Origin: Phycisphaerae bacterium
GTDB taxonomy: Bacteria > Planctomycetota > Phycisphaerae > Phycisphaerales > UBA1924
Length of the DNA: 64,000 nt
Reading direction: 5' to 3'
NCBI GenBank assembly: GCA_030432905.1
Contig: JAUILU010000001.1
Location: forward strand, 496,001-560,000
A model generated the notes under the pieces. The model searched no databases and was not told the origin of the DNA. It saw only the letters and a program-made list of their open reading frames with translations. Within the stretch, counting starts at the first letter, position 1. Each line of letters opens with the position of its first letter. Shown one piece after another: positions 54,006 to 64,000 of the stretch. Position numbers and translations under genes: made by a program.

Positions 54006-54960
54006 AACCAAGAAAGCCCTCCAACCCGTTTCCCAGGCTCTCTCGGCACTCGCCGAGCCGATCAGGCTGCGGATGCTCAGGCTGCTGGAGATGGAAGAGC
54101 TCTCGGTCGGCGAAGTTGCCAAGATAGTCCAGCTTCCCCAGAGTACCGTCAGCAGGCACCTGAAGACGTTGAGCTCGGTGAGCCTGATCGTCAAGCGGTC
54201 GGCGGGCACAGCGACGCTGTATCGGCTCCTGCTGGATGACCTGTCGCCGGAGTTTCGGACACTCTGGGTCGCGGTTCGGGATCAACTCCAGAGCGAAGAA
54301 GACCACGACGACGACATCCGCAGGCTCAAGCTGGTGATCGCTGAGCGGAAGCTCGACAGCAAGGACTTCTTCGGCAGGGTCGCAGGCGACTGGAACGAGA
54401 TCCGCCACTCGCTCTTCGGCGAGGGGTTCACGGCTCCCGCGCTGCTGGCGATGGTCAACCCGAAGTGGACGGTCGCGGACCTGGGCTGCGGGTCGGGCGA
54501 CGTGACGAGGCTGTTGATGCCTCACGTGAGCCGGGTGATCGCGATCGACCAGAGCGAGGCGATGCTCGACGCGGCACGCGCAAGACTTGACGACTCGGAG
54601 AACGTCGAGTTCCTGGCGTGCGATCTTGAGAACCTCGACTTGGCGGATCGTTCGGTTGATGCCGCGGTGCTCTCGCTTGTGGTGCACCACATCGAAGACC
54701 CGAGCAAGGTAATCGAAGAAGCTTACAGGATTCTTCGTATCGGTAACGGCGGCGGCGTGCTGCTGATGATCGACATGCTCGCGCACGACCGCGAGGAATA
54801 CCGCAGGACCATGGGCCATAGGCACCTTGGATTTACCAGAGATCAGATTTCGGAGCACATGAGCAGCGCGGGCTTCGGCTCGGTGCGAATCCATGAGCTG
54901 CCGACGAGTACAGATTCGCGTGGGCCGGGGCTCTTTGTGGCATCGGCTCGCATTACCTAA
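54001..54960 (+). CDS. ArsR-type regulator fused to SAM-dependent methyltransferase domain (SahR-like)
   Basis: 319 residues. Winged helix at about 10-90: '[41 protein letters not shown]'. A class I methyltransferase domain from ~145: '[15 protein letters not shown]' (SAM motif I), '[11 protein letters not shown]', '[13 protein letters not shown]' and '[15 protein letters not shown]'. The same two-domain architecture is known for SahR, which senses S-adenosylhomocysteine and controls the methionine cycle in some proteobacteria. Here it leads an operon with ahcY (44 bp on) and metF, which supports that role. The methyltransferase fold may only bind ligand. Confidence 0.85.
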   Translation: MKTKKALQPVSQALSALAEPIRLRMLRLLEMEELSVGEVAKIVQLPQSTVSRHLKTLSSVSLIVKRSAGTATLYRLLLDDLSPEFRTLWVAVRDQLQSEEDHDDDIRRLKLVIAERKLDSKDFFGRVAGDWNEIRHSLFGEGFTAPALLAMVNPKWTVADLGCGSGDVTRLLMPHVSRVIAIDQSEAMLDAARARLDDSENVEFLACDLENLDLADRSVDAAVLSLVVHHIEDPSKVIEEAYRILRIGNGGGVLLMIDMLAHDREEYRRTMGHRHLGFTRDQISEHMSSAGFGSVRIHELPTSTDSRGPGLFVASARIT

Positions 54961-54972
54961 CCAGAAGTGGAC

Positions 54973-54987
54973 GAGGCGGGACGCCTC
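54973..54987 (+). promoter_or_regulatory. Short intercistronic hairpin before ahcY
   Basis: GAGGCG (54973-54978) and CGCCTC (54982-54987) with a 3-nt loop, just upstream of the ahcY ribosome-binding site (CAGGAG at 54991). Too small for an SAH or SAM riboswitch; may stabilise or modulate translation. Confidence 0.25.
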
Positions 54988-55004
54988 AAACAGGAGATAC
55001 CACC

Positions 55005-56495
<1,491 letters not shown>

Positions 56496-56558
56496 ACCAA
56501 TCGCTGGCTGCGGGAGACATCTCGCGGCTGGTCTTTCGCACGGACGAGGATCATTGCC

Positions 56559-57479
56559 ATGCATATGCAGGACGTATTCAAGCGGCACAAGACAACGTTC
56601 TCGTTCGAGTTTTTCCCGCCGAAGTCTGAGAAGGGTTCGGACACGCTCTTTCAGACGGTCGCCGACCTTGAGCGGTTGGACCCGGCGTTTGTGAGCGTGA
56701 CGTACGGCGCCGGCGGCTCGACCCGCGATCTGACGAACAACCTCGTTGTTCGGATCAACAAAGAGACGAAGCTGAACGCGATGCCGCACTTGACGTGTGT
56801 GTGCCACAGCGCCGAGGAGATCGACCAGCTTCTCGTGCGGTACGCCGAGCAAGGGATCAGCAACATCCTCGCGCTCCGCGGCGACCCCCCCGCGGGTATC
56901 AGCAACCACAACCACAAGGACGACGCGTACCAATACGCGGCGCAGCTCGTCGCGGCGATCAAGCGGTTCAACGACCGGGGCATCCACCCGAACGGCAAGG
57001 GCTTTGGAATCGGGGTCGCGGGTTTCCCCGCCGGCCACCCCGGGACGCCGAATCGGCTTCAGGAGATGGACCACCTGCGCGCCAAGGTTGACGCGGGCGC
57101 AGACTGCATCATCACGCAGCTGTTCTTCGACAACGCGACGTTCCTGGACTTCCGCGACCGCTGCAGACTGGCGGGGATCAACGTTCCGATCCTCGCGGGG
57201 ATTATGCCGGTGACGACGCTCTCGGGCATGCACCGTATGGCGGATCTGGCGCTCGGCACGCATTTCCCGGCCAAGCTCATGCGGGCGCTCGACCGGACGA
57301 ACGGGCACGACGAATCTGTCCGGCGAGTAGGCGTACACTGGGCGACACAGCAATGCGCCGATCTGCTCGACGCGGGCGTCGATGGGATTCATCTGTACAC
57401 GCTCAACAAATCGACCGCGACGCGGGATATCTACGCGTCGCTTGGCGTGATGTCGTCGGCGCAGCTTACTTCAGGCTGA
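56559..57479 (+). CDS. metF: Methylenetetrahydrofolate reductase
   Basis: Reduces 5,10-methylene-THF to 5-methyl-THF, the methyl donor that remakes methionine from homocysteine. 306 residues, usual for bacterial MetF. 'SFEFFPPKSEKG' with the catalytic Glu at the start, 'VSVTYGAGGSTRD', 'ILALRGDPP', 'GVAGFPAGHP', 'ITQLFFDN' and 'VPILAGIMPV' are all family motifs. It completes the methyl cycle with ahcY in the same operon; the spacer of 63 bp holds an imperfect hairpin around 56511-56527. Its end overlaps the convergent gene by 14 bp. Confidence 0.96.
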   Translation: MHMQDVFKRHKTTFSFEFFPPKSEKGSDTLFQTVADLERLDPAFVSVTYGAGGSTRDLTNNLVVRINKETKLNAMPHLTCVCHSAEEIDQLLVRYAEQGISNILALRGDPPAGISNHNHKDDAYQYAAQLVAAIKRFNDRGIHPNGKGFGIGVAGFPAGHPGTPNRLQEMDHLRAKVDAGADCIITQLFFDNATFLDFRDRCRLAGINVPILAGIMPVTTLSGMHRMADLALGTHFPAKLMRALDRTNGHDESVRRVGVHWATQQCADLLDAGVDGIHLYTLNKSTATRDIYASLGVMSSAQLTSG

Positions 57480-58188
57480 CGCGCACCAGTTCGTCGAACA
57501 GGTGTTGTCCGAGCTGCGTGCACTGTGTGCGTTCGGGGTGCCACTGCACGCCGAGATAGAACTTTCGGCTCGGATCCCCCACGGCTTCGACCACGCCGTC
57601 GTGCGCCGTTGCGAGCACGCTCAGAGAACCCGGATCCTCGATCGCCTGCCGGTGCATGCTGTGCACGGTGCCAGTTGATAGTGATGACCGCTCGACAGGG
57701 ATGACCTCGTGGTCATTGTCCCAGTGGTCGGCGTGGGTGTCGTGAGTCTCGGGCAGGTGCTGGCTGAGGTGTCCGCCTGCAACGAGCGCCATCATCTGCA
57801 TACCGAGGCACACACCGAGCACTGGCATGTCGGGTGAATGTGCTGCGAGGTGTTCGATGAGCTGGGTTTCGACGCGTTGGCGGAGTTGATCGACACGGAC
57901 GGCCGAGGCGTGGGTTGGTTTGCCGAAGGGTTCGGTGCACGGGTCGTCGCCGCCCGTGAGCACAATCGCATCGCAAAGCGAGAGCTGATCGAGCAGTGTG
58001 TCGGTGCTGGGCGGGATGACCATCGGGACGCCGCCGGCGGTGACGATGCGCTGGGTGTAGTGCTCGGTGATGACATGCCGAGTTCTGCCGTTGAAGGTCT
58101 GGATGTCGGCGAGGATGCCGACGACTGGTTTGCCTGTGCCGGTGGTTATGGCCTGCTCCTTCTGGGTGCGTTGCGGTGATAGACTCAC
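57466..58188 (-). CDS. Class I glutamine amidotransferase-like hydrolase (peptidase C26, gamma-glutamyl hydrolase type)
   Basis: 240 residues. Nucleophile Cys in 'GVCLGMQ' near residue 129 and His-Glu in 'QWHPE' near 220 complete the triad. 'VGILADIQ', 'GGVPMVIPP' and 'IVLTGGDD' are typical of the gamma-Glu-GABA hydrolase (PuuD-like) group. It may split gamma-glutamyl amides; substrate not readable. Its 5' end lies 3 bp from the divergent DUF4340-like gene, leaving almost no promoter space between them. Confidence 0.85.
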   Translation of the reverse strand: MSLSPQRTQKEQAITTGTGKPVVGILADIQTFNGRTRHVITEHYTQRIVTAGGVPMVIPPSTDTLLDQLSLCDAIVLTGGDDPCTEPFGKPTHASAVRVDQLRQRVETQLIEHLAAHSPDMPVLGVCLGMQMMALVAGGHLSQHLPETHDTHADHWDNDHEVIPVERSSLSTGTVHSMHRQAIEDPGSLSVLATAHDGVVEAVGDPSRKFYLGVQWHPERTQCTQLGQHLFDELVRVSLK

Positions 58189-58191
58189 GCC

Positions 58192-59496
58192 ATGTCCGGA
58201 CGTGTTGTAGCCATCTTACTCTGCGTACTCGTTCTGCTTTTCGGCGCGGTCGTGCTGACAAAGCCAAAAGGCCCCGCGAAAGCGGTCGGCGGCACCGCTA
58301 CGCGGCTGGTCGATGCCCCGCCGAGTCAGATCGGGCGGATCGAGGTCCGCGAGCAGACCGGCGAGTTCGTGAGAGTCGGCGCGAGCGAGAGTTGGCCCGG
58401 CTGGCTCGTCGAATGGGGCACGGGCGATGCGCCCGAGGGCGCCTGGCCGGCGTCTGAGACCACGCGGGTTTCGGGCGCGAGGATCCTGAGCACAACCTTC
58501 ATGCACGACGGCCCGGAGGCGGATCTGCGGGACGCGTCCGAGTTGGTGATCTTCGGAACCGACGGCTCGGTACTACAGGCACTCGACGTCGGGAGCACGC
58601 CTTTGGCGGGGCAGCTGCCAGTGCGTGTGGCAGGTACGAAAAAGTGGCAGGCGGTCGGGCGAGAGATCGGCGATTTCCTCAAGACCGACGCGCTTCTGAT
58701 GTGGCGTGACCCGGCGGCGCTTCCCGGTCTCGACGCGAGCGCCGTCAGCATCGCGCTCGGGCATAACGACGAGGTCACGCTCCGGCTTCGCCGCGTTGGC
58801 AACTCGTGGTCGCTGGACTACCCGGTCAGGGCATCCGCGGATCAGGACGCGGTGCTGGGTCTGCTTGAGGCTCTCATCGGGATGCGTTCGGCGCAATTCG
58901 CCAATGGCACGGTCGGCGATGACATGCTGACCGTCACGATCGACATGCCCGCATCGAATGACGTGGGCACTCGGCAGTACGTCATGCTGCTCGACGCGGA
59001 GTCGGGCATCAGTGATGTGATGCTCTCGACCAAGGGTGACGAGGGCACGAACCAGATCGCACGGGCCACGCTCGAGCTTTCGTCCTCAGATACCGGATTG
59101 CTAACGGGGATCGAGGCGACGGAGTTCATCAGCAAGACTGTGCTTCAGGTGCCGGCGAGCGAGATCGCCGCATTCACGATGCGCATCGAGAATGAAAGTG
59201 TCGAGAGAACATCGAGCAGATCTGGCGGGGGCTGGGAATCAACAGGAATCCACGGCCACGAAGAGTCGTGGTGCGCACTGCTCACCACTCGAACTGCTGA
59301 CACTATTCAGATAGGCGATGTTGAGTCGCAGCCGTTCTGCACACTAACGGTCGAGCAATTTGGCGGGCTCACACTCGGCACCTTCCGAGTCGCTGCGAGT
59401 GCAGAAACACTGTGGATCATCGAGGACAATATCTGGCGCGGATTTTCGCTGAGCGACCAAGAGTTGGAAGAATTGGGCATCGGCCTCGACGGATAG
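58192..59496 (+). CDS. DUF4340-like membrane-anchored protein
   Basis: 434 residues: one N-terminal membrane helix ('VVAILLCVLVLLFGAVVL'), then an extracytoplasmic beta-rich region. 'QIGRIEVREQTGEFVRV', 'ALLMWRDPAALPGLDASAVSIAL' and 'VTLRLRRVGNSWSLDYPVRASADQDAV...LLEAL' follow the duplicated pattern of DUF4340, proteins often encoded with gliding-type ABC transporters (not seen here). The family call is tentative. Confidence 0.6.
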   Translation: MSGRVVAILLCVLVLLFGAVVLTKPKGPAKAVGGTATRLVDAPPSQIGRIEVREQTGEFVRVGASESWPGWLVEWGTGDAPEGAWPASETTRVSGARILSTTFMHDGPEADLRDASELVIFGTDGSVLQALDVGSTPLAGQLPVRVAGTKKWQAVGREIGDFLKTDALLMWRDPAALPGLDASAVSIALGHNDEVTLRLRRVGNSWSLDYPVRASADQDAVLGLLEALIGMRSAQFANGTVGDDMLTVTIDMPASNDVGTRQYVMLLDAESGISDVMLSTKGDEGTNQIARATLELSSSDTGLLTGIEATEFISKTVLQVPASEIAAFTMRIENESVERTSSRSGGGWESTGIHGHEESWCALLTTRTADTIQIGDVESQPFCTLTVEQFGGLTLGTFRVAASAETLWIIEDNIWRGFSLSDQELEELGIGLDG

Positions 59497-59501
59497 ACAC
59501 G

Positions 59502-60791
59502 TCACGAAGCCCCGATGTCGGTCCGCATCTGCATGCCAGCAAAGCTGATCTTGCTCGCGGCTTCGTAGGCCCGCTTGTGCGCTTGCTCAGCGGTGTCACC
59601 GAGCGCGACGACGCTGAGCACTCTGCCGCCTGCGGTGACGAAGTTCCCTTTCTCATCGAGCTTGGTACCCGCGTGGTACACCGTTACGTCTTCCATCGCG
59701 TCGGCGTCCTGGATGCCGGTGATCTGGTCGCCGGTCTCGGGCCTTTCCGGGTAGCCCCTGCTTGCGAAAACGACGCAGCAGCTCGGCCTGGTATCAAACT
59801 CGATGTCGATGTCATTCAGCTTGCCGGTGCAGGTCGCGGTGCAGACGTCGATGAAATCGGTTTTGAGCCTCGGCAGGATCGCCTGGCATTCGGGGTCACC
59901 GAAGCGGACGTTGTACTCGAGGACTTTGGGACCGCTCGGCGTGAGCATGAGGCCCGTGTAGAGCACACCCCGGAAGTCGATGCCGTCACGGCGGAGTGCG
60001 TCGATCGTGGGCACGAGGATCTCTCGCTGGATGAGGTCCATGAGGTTCTCATCAACACGCGTGCTGGGTGAGAACGCGCCCATGCCGCCGGTGTTGGGGC
60101 CTTCGTCGTTATCGAGCAGACGCTTGTGGTCCTGCGCTGTTTCAAGGATGTAGATGTTTCGCCCATCAACCAGCGAGAGCACGGAAACCTCCGGGCCTTC
60201 GAGTCGTTCTTCAATCAGCACTTTCCGGCCTGCGTCGCCGAACTTTTTTCCGCCGAGACAATCTTCGAGGAAGGTGGTTGCCTCTTCCATCGACTTGGGC
60301 AGCACGACCCCCTTGCCCGCCGCCAGTCCCGCGGCCTTGAGCACGGGCGGCTCTTCGCGCGTTTGAACATACGCCATCGCACGCTCGAGGTTGGTGAAAT
60401 CGCGAGAATCCGCGGTCGGGATCGAGGCGCCGCGCATGAGCTGTTTGGCCCAAACCTTATCGGCTTCAAGAACAGCGGCATCCTTCACCGGACCGAACAC
60501 GAGTCGGTCCTTGGTGGCCAGTTCGTCCGCGTAGCCCTCGGCGAGCGGGCCCTCGGGGCCGATGACAACAAGCCCGACCTTGTGCTTGTCGCAGTACTGG
60601 CTGAGCCGGTAGATCTCGCCCCGGCTGACAGGGACATCGACCGCTGTGCCGAGCTTAGCCAGCCCGGGATTCTGGGAGTGCGTGATGTGCAGCCGACCTA
60701 GTTTGGGGGACGCGGCGAGGGCCTTGGCGATCGCGTGCTCGCGTCCGCCGCCGCCGATGAGAAGTACGTTGATTCGTGTATCGGTGCTCAC
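59502..60791 (-). CDS. purD: Phosphoribosylamine-glycine ligase
   Basis: Joins glycine to phosphoribosylamine with ATP, the second step of purine synthesis. 429 residues from GTG 60791 (GTG 60809 also possible; no clear ribosome-binding site). 'VLLIGGGGREHAIA' at the start, 'GPEGPLAEG', 'LAAGKGVVLP' (ATP-grasp), 'EERLEGPEVSVLSLVDG', 'NTGGMGA' and 'EYNVRFGDPE' are the family motifs. Not clustered with other pur genes. Confidence 0.96.
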   Translation of the reverse strand: MSTDTRINVLLIGGGGREHAIAKALAASPKLGRLHITHSQNPGLAKLGTAVDVPVSRGEIYRLSQYCDKHKVGLVVIGPEGPLAEGYADELATKDRLVFGPVKDAAVLEADKVWAKQLMRGASIPTADSRDFTNLERAMAYVQTREEPPVLKAAGLAAGKGVVLPKSMEEATTFLEDCLGGKKFGDAGRKVLIEERLEGPEVSVLSLVDGRNIYILETAQDHKRLLDNDEGPNTGGMGAFSPSTRVDENLMDLIQREILVPTIDALRRDGIDFRGVLYTGLMLTPSGPKVLEYNVRFGDPECQAILPRLKTDFIDVCTATCTGKLNDIDIEFDTRPSCCVVFASRGYPERPETGDQITGIQDADAMEDVTVYHAGTKLDEKGNFVTAGGRVLSVVALGDTAEQAHKRAYEAASKISFAGMQMRTDIGAS

Positions 60792-60869
60792 GCGGCGATG
60801 GTAGGTCACCCAAACGCGGCCACACGGGGTTGATCGGCGACGAAGTGCTGCCTATTCTCCCCTCCTGAT

Positions 60870-60943
<74 letters not shown>

Positions 60944-60949
60944 TTGACC

Positions 60950-60994
60950 AAGGGCTTCGATCCGTTCGCTGGATCGAAGCCCTTGTTGTTTTTG
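60950..60994 (+). terminator. Intrinsic terminator after tRNA-fMet
   Basis: A 14-bp perfect stem, AAGGGCTTCGATCC (60950-60963) with GGATCGAAGCCCTT (60971-60984), 7-nt loop, then GTTGTTTTT. Confidence 0.92.
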
Positions 60995-61004
60995 GATGTG
61001 CGTG

Positions 61005-61043
61005 TGTCAAAAAAAGTGACGGCACCTGGGGTAAACAGGTGCC
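61005..61043 (-). terminator. Intrinsic terminator of the large dockerin-like gene
   Basis: On the minus strand GGCACCTG pairs with CAGGTGCC (61036-61043 and 61021-61028), followed by GTCACTTTTTTT. Located 52 bp after the stop at 61095. Confidence 0.88.
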
Positions 61044-61094
61044 GCCATGGGGACTGGCGGGAATCAGAGAATTCCCACCCGGGTTTTGTGTGAC

Positions 61095-63899
61095 TTACTC
61101 AACACAGGTGGTCGGCGAGCCGCCGGTGCTTGCGTTGAAGGCGCCAACCCAAGCCGAGAAGTCGGTCGGGGTGCAGGCACCGTCGTCGTTCGCATCGCAG
61201 CGAGGATCGCTGTTGTTGAAGGCACCAACCCAAGCCGAGAAGTCGGTCGGGGTGCAGTTGCCGTCGCTGTTAACATCACAGCAGTCGTAGGTAGTGACGC
61301 CCGAGCAGGGATCGGAGGCCGAGCCGTTGATGATGTTGACGTCTGCCTGGGTGACCATGCCGTCGCCGTTGACATCGCCGTCGGCCCAGCCACCGGCGTT
61401 ACCGACATTGCCGCTGGCGATTGCTTCGTCAGCCGCATCGACCGAGCCGTCGAGGTTGACGTCGCCCGATGAGGTGCCGAGGAATGCGAGGGTAGCGCAG
61501 ATGTCGTCCTGGTTGATCAGGAGGTCGCCGTTGACGTCTGCCGAGAGGTCACGGACGAGGCCGAGGCTGTTGGCGGTGACGACGGTTGCGGTGTCGGTCC
61601 AGTCGAGCTCGCCGCCTGCGAGGTCAGCGAACTGTGCGTAGATGTAGTCGAGGTCGGCAGCGCCAACCAGGCCGTCGGCGCCGATGGCGTGGAAGCCAGG
61701 GGTGGTACCGGCTGCACCAGCAACATCGGCCGCCGAAGCGCCCGCGGTGTAAGCGACACTGGTTGCCATAACCGTACCGAAGGCGTTGCCCGAAGCCGAG
61801 GCGTTGTCTGCGCGGAGGAAGCCCTCGGCGCGGCTCAGCAGACCGGTAGCCGGATCAACCGCGAGACCGTCAGCGAAGTAGCGGACATCAACGAGGTCGA
61901 ACGAGCCGTCGCCGTTGAAGTCACCGACGACGTCGAGGATGAAGTCAGAGCCCGAGCCTGCGACACCGCTTACTGGTGTCCAGGATGCGCCGCCGTCACG
62001 CTCTTCCCATGCACGAACAACATCAGCCATGTCGTTCCAGTCACGCAAGAGGTCAGCGTTGAAATCGCCTGCGATCTTGTTGCGGGTCGAGAGCATGGAG
62101 CCGTAGCTGACCGAGCTGCCGGCTTCGGTGATGTAGTTGCTGCCGCCTGCGACACCGTCGGCGTACACAACGCCGGTCGTGCGTGTCGGAACAAGTCCGT
62201 TGGCGCTGTTGTCGAAGCTGTCGTAGACCGCATTGCCGAGAACGTTGGTCGCGCGAACGAAGTTCTGGAGTGTGACGTTGGTTGCAGCGGCGATCGGGTC
62301 ACAGGTTGCGGCGCCCGGGACGAAGTCGGTTGCATCAACCGGGATGAAGTTGAAACCGAGGAACTCGCCGGGCGAGAAGAAGTCCTCTGCGGTGCCGGGG
62401 TCGCCTGCAAACGCAGCGACAGCAGCGGTGATGTTGTTGAGGTACCCAGCAGCAGCCGGGTTGCTCATGGGTGGGTTGGTGTTGCCGGGGGTGCCACCGG
62501 GCATGTTCTCGTTGCGGGGGTCACCGATCGAAGCGATGTCCGAGGGTGCCTGCACGACGTAACCCGAGTCGCGGTGGTTGTTGAGCACGTTGTCGATGTT
62601 GGGACGGTTGAAGGTAGCTGCCGGGGTACCGAAGATGTCGTTGCGGATGGCGAGCATGTCCATCTGACCGGTGCCGTTGTTCGAGGTCTTGTAGCCGTTG
62701 TTGAAGAGTCGCTCGGCACCGGTGAAACCGACGCCAAGGCGAGTGTTGCGGACGGTCGCGTCCATGCGGCTGGAGCCGCCTTTGTTGGATGGGATGTAGT
62801 TCGGGCCGATGAGATCGTTGACGGAGCTAGAGGTCTTGGGCCCGGTGTTCTCGCCCATGCAGAAGGATGGATCGATGCAGATGCCGTTGGCAAACGCGTT
62901 ACGAGTACCCGAGCCGGAGTCACGAGTCACGAAGACGAGGTTTTCGCCGGTAGCGAGGCGGCCAGTGGCGAAGCCGTGACGGAGGTTGCTCATGTCAAAC
63001 TGGGAGTACCCAACGCCGTAGTTCACGAGCGAGCCGACGACAGCCGTGGTGAGGCTGGTCGAGTAGATGGTGTCGGAGTCAGGGTTTGCCGTGTTGGTAT
63101 TGGTGTTCTGGAGAGTTTTGAGCTTGTTGCCCTGCCCATTCTCTGTGCCGTCCTGGTTGCGGCTGACAATTGCGTTGTTGCCATAGCCAGCGGTGTTTGG
63201 GAAGGCATCGAAGTCAGGTGAACCAGCCTGAGTGATGAACCACGCAACGGCAACGTCACTCGGGGCGAGGTCGATCTGGACGCCGTGGGTCATGTCGTTG
63301 GTGCTGGTCGAAGCGCTCTGCGAGCCGGCAACATCGGTGCGGTACGGGTACGCACGCGGTGTGTTGGAGTTTGCGAGACCAACTCGGGTGCCGCCGTCGA
63401 TGAAGAGGACACGGTTCATCCAGCCGTCGGAGACGTTGCTGGAAACAAACGCGTCATCGCCGACGAGTGTGGCCGAACCCGGTGCGCCGCCGAAGGGGTT
63501 GTCAGCGGTCACGTCGGCTGTATCGTCAATACCACGGAGGTAGTTGCTGACGCCGTCAACGACGACGCCCATCGAGTCTGGTCGGCTCGAACCGCGTGTA
63601 TCGAGGTCGGCGATGCCGTTGCCCGAGCCAACCGCGGTGTATTGGATGATGAAGTAGTCGCTGCTGTTTGCGTTGGCGATTGAACTACCCGTGTTTGCGA
63701 GCTGCTCGTTGTCTGCGTTGGTGCTGCCCGAGACACCGTCGCCGTCGAGGTCAATGAAGTCGTTTGTCGAAGCGGGAGCGGTGAGGAAGGTTTCGAGGAG
63801 CGTTGCACCCGAGATGGTAACTTCTTGGGGCTGGGCATTGACGGAACCGGCCATGCCACATGCGGCGAGCAGGCCAACGATTGCTTTCTGATTCTGCAT
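61095..63899 (-). CDS. PstS-like phosphate-binding domain fused to dockerin-like repeats
   Basis: 934 residues. Signal ends 'GSVNA|Q'. N-terminal ~450 residues resemble phosphate-binding proteins of the PstS/PBP-like group: 'VTISGATLLETFL', 'VAVAWFITQAGSP' and 'VFVTRDSGSGTRNAF', the last being close to the anion-binding loop 'R..GSGT..F'. The C-terminal ~350 residues carry several Asp/Asn loops ('VVGDFNGDGSFDLVDV', 'SGDVNLDGSVDAADEA', 'DGDVNGDGMVTQADV') and end in two 'CTPTDFSAWVGAFN' modules plus 'PTTCVE'. Likely surface-displayed. The DNA keeps the region's strong GC bias. Confidence 0.82.
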   Translation of the reverse strand: MQNQKAIVGLLAACGMAGSVNAQPQEVTISGATLLETFLTAPASTNDFIDLDGDGVSGSTNADNEQLANTGSSIANANSSDYFIIQYTAVGSGNGIADLDTRGSSRPDSMGVVVDGVSNYLRGIDDTADVTADNPFGGAPGSATLVGDDAFVSSNVSDGWMNRVLFIDGGTRVGLANSNTPRAYPYRTDVAGSQSASTSTNDMTHGVQIDLAPSDVAVAWFITQAGSPDFDAFPNTAGYGNNAIVSRNQDGTENGQGNKLKTLQNTNTNTANPDSDTIYSTSLTTAVVGSLVNYGVGYSQFDMSNLRHGFATGRLATGENLVFVTRDSGSGTRNAFANGICIDPSFCMGENTGPKTSSSVNDLIGPNYIPSNKGGSSRMDATVRNTRLGVGFTGAERLFNNGYKTSNNGTGQMDMLAIRNDIFGTPAATFNRPNIDNVLNNHRDSGYVVQAPSDIASIGDPRNENMPGGTPGNTNPPMSNPAAAGYLNNITAAVAAFAGDPGTAEDFFSPGEFLGFNFIPVDATDFVPGAATCDPIAAATNVTLQNFVRATNVLGNAVYDSFDNSANGLVPTRTTGVVYADGVAGGSNYITEAGSSVSYGSMLSTRNKIAGDFNADLLRDWNDMADVVRAWEERDGGASWTPVSGVAGSGSDFILDVVGDFNGDGSFDLVDVRYFADGLAVDPATGLLSRAEGFLRADNASASGNAFGTVMATSVAYTAGASAADVAGAAGTTPGFHAIGADGLVGAADLDYIYAQFADLAGGELDWTDTATVVTANSLGLVRDLSADVNGDLLINQDDICATLAFLGTSSGDVNLDGSVDAADEAIASGNVGNAGGWADGDVNGDGMVTQADVNIINGSASDPCSGVTTYDCCDVNSDGNCTPTDFSAWVGAFNNSDPRCDANDDGACTPTDFSAWVGAFNASTGGSPTTCVE

Positions 63900-64000
63900 T
63901 TCAAGGATCTCTCTATACTTGGTACTGAATCACTTCCGATATGGTTAAGTCGGCGCTCTCGGCACACACCGATCGCGCACCGGCTCTCCACGGCCGGTTT
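63900..64000 (-). promoter_or_regulatory. Upstream region of the PstS-like/dockerin gene
   Basis: 101 bp to the window end; AT-richer than its surroundings (for example 'CTCTATACTTGGTACTGAATCA' region at about 63911-63931), consistent with a promoter. No precise -10/-35 pair is assigned and no other gene is visible. Confidence 0.3.

Noticed and set aside
54961..55004. SAH or SAM riboswitch before ahcY
   Set aside because: The space is only 44 nt and holds one 6-bp hairpin; the pseudoknot and conserved core of known SAH riboswitches cannot fit.
61689..63221. 510-residue open frame opposite the PstS-like/dockerin gene
   Set aside because: Shadow of a long biased gene; no signal peptide, start site or family motif.

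Overview
The window reads as a high-GC, densely coding bacterial chromosome segment, almost certainly from a planctomycete of the class Phycisphaerae. The main grounds are at least eight secreted proteins ending in the paired Asp/Asn-rich 'TPTDF(T/S)AW' module (GC-type dockerin-like domain, usually with a terminal Gly-Cys), PEP-CTERM-like tails ending in Arg runs, a planctomycete-style prepilin and a small membrane protein with a CWSCG...CPECG zinc ribbon. The organism name is an inference; no rRNA is present.

Layout. 0-7 kb: a STAS-like gene (cut by the window edge), gyrA, an exported protein of unknown function and a six-domain ribosomal protein S1, all on the minus strand. 7-20 kb: housekeeping genes on both strands: a receiver-like protein, glutamate dehydrogenase, an SDR, endonuclease IV, a TPR lipoprotein, QueF, an HD exonuclease-like protein, a LON-domain protein, a GT2 plus lipid-A-N-domain operon and a 2Fe-2S ferredoxin. 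20.7-23.2 kb: a three-gene operon for a GMC dehydrogenase, a Tat-signal small subunit and a lipoprotein cytochrome c. 23.3-29.6 kb: the most interesting metabolic block: a PcaF-like thiolase, a beta-amino-acid-type class III aminotransferase, PcaJ/PcaI-like CoA-transferase subunits and a KamA-family radical SAM aminomutase, with a divergent MurR/RpiR regulator. Together they could convert an alpha-amino acid to its beta isomer, then to a 3-oxo acid, its CoA ester, and acetyl-CoA plus a shorter acyl-CoA. The 3-oxoadipate-type enzymes and the loss of both lysine-side-chain-binding Asp positions in the aminomutase make 2-aminoadipate (or another dicarboxylic amino acid) a candidate substrate.

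30-35 kb: a plus-strand run of exported proteins (prepilin-like, lamin-tail-like with dockerin modules, choice-of-anchor I-like, PEP-CTERM). 35.1-37.8 kb: phosphoenolpyruvate carboxylase. 37.8-48.2 kb: an apparent decayed genomic island. It holds five beta-propeller or NxxG-repeat dockerin proteins (one broken by an in-frame TGA) and a TIGR03032-like protein. It is bounded by two ~180-bp imperfect repeats, each starting with a near copy of the last 20 nt of the tRNA-Phe gene, and ends with an integrase C-terminal remnant beside tRNA-Phe. 48.2-53 kb: an oligopeptide-type ABC ATPase, another NxxG-repeat dockerin protein, asparagine synthetase and a LigD-PE-like protein. 53-57.5 kb: a TPR lipoprotein, then a methyl-cycle operon: a SahR-like ArsR/methyltransferase regulator whose start codon lies in a perfect palindrome, ahcY and metF. 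57.5-64 kb: a class I glutamine amidotransferase-like hydrolase, a DUF4340-like protein, purD, initiator tRNA-Met and a large PstS-like/dockerin fusion.

All family names rest on reading motifs by eye; no database search was run.
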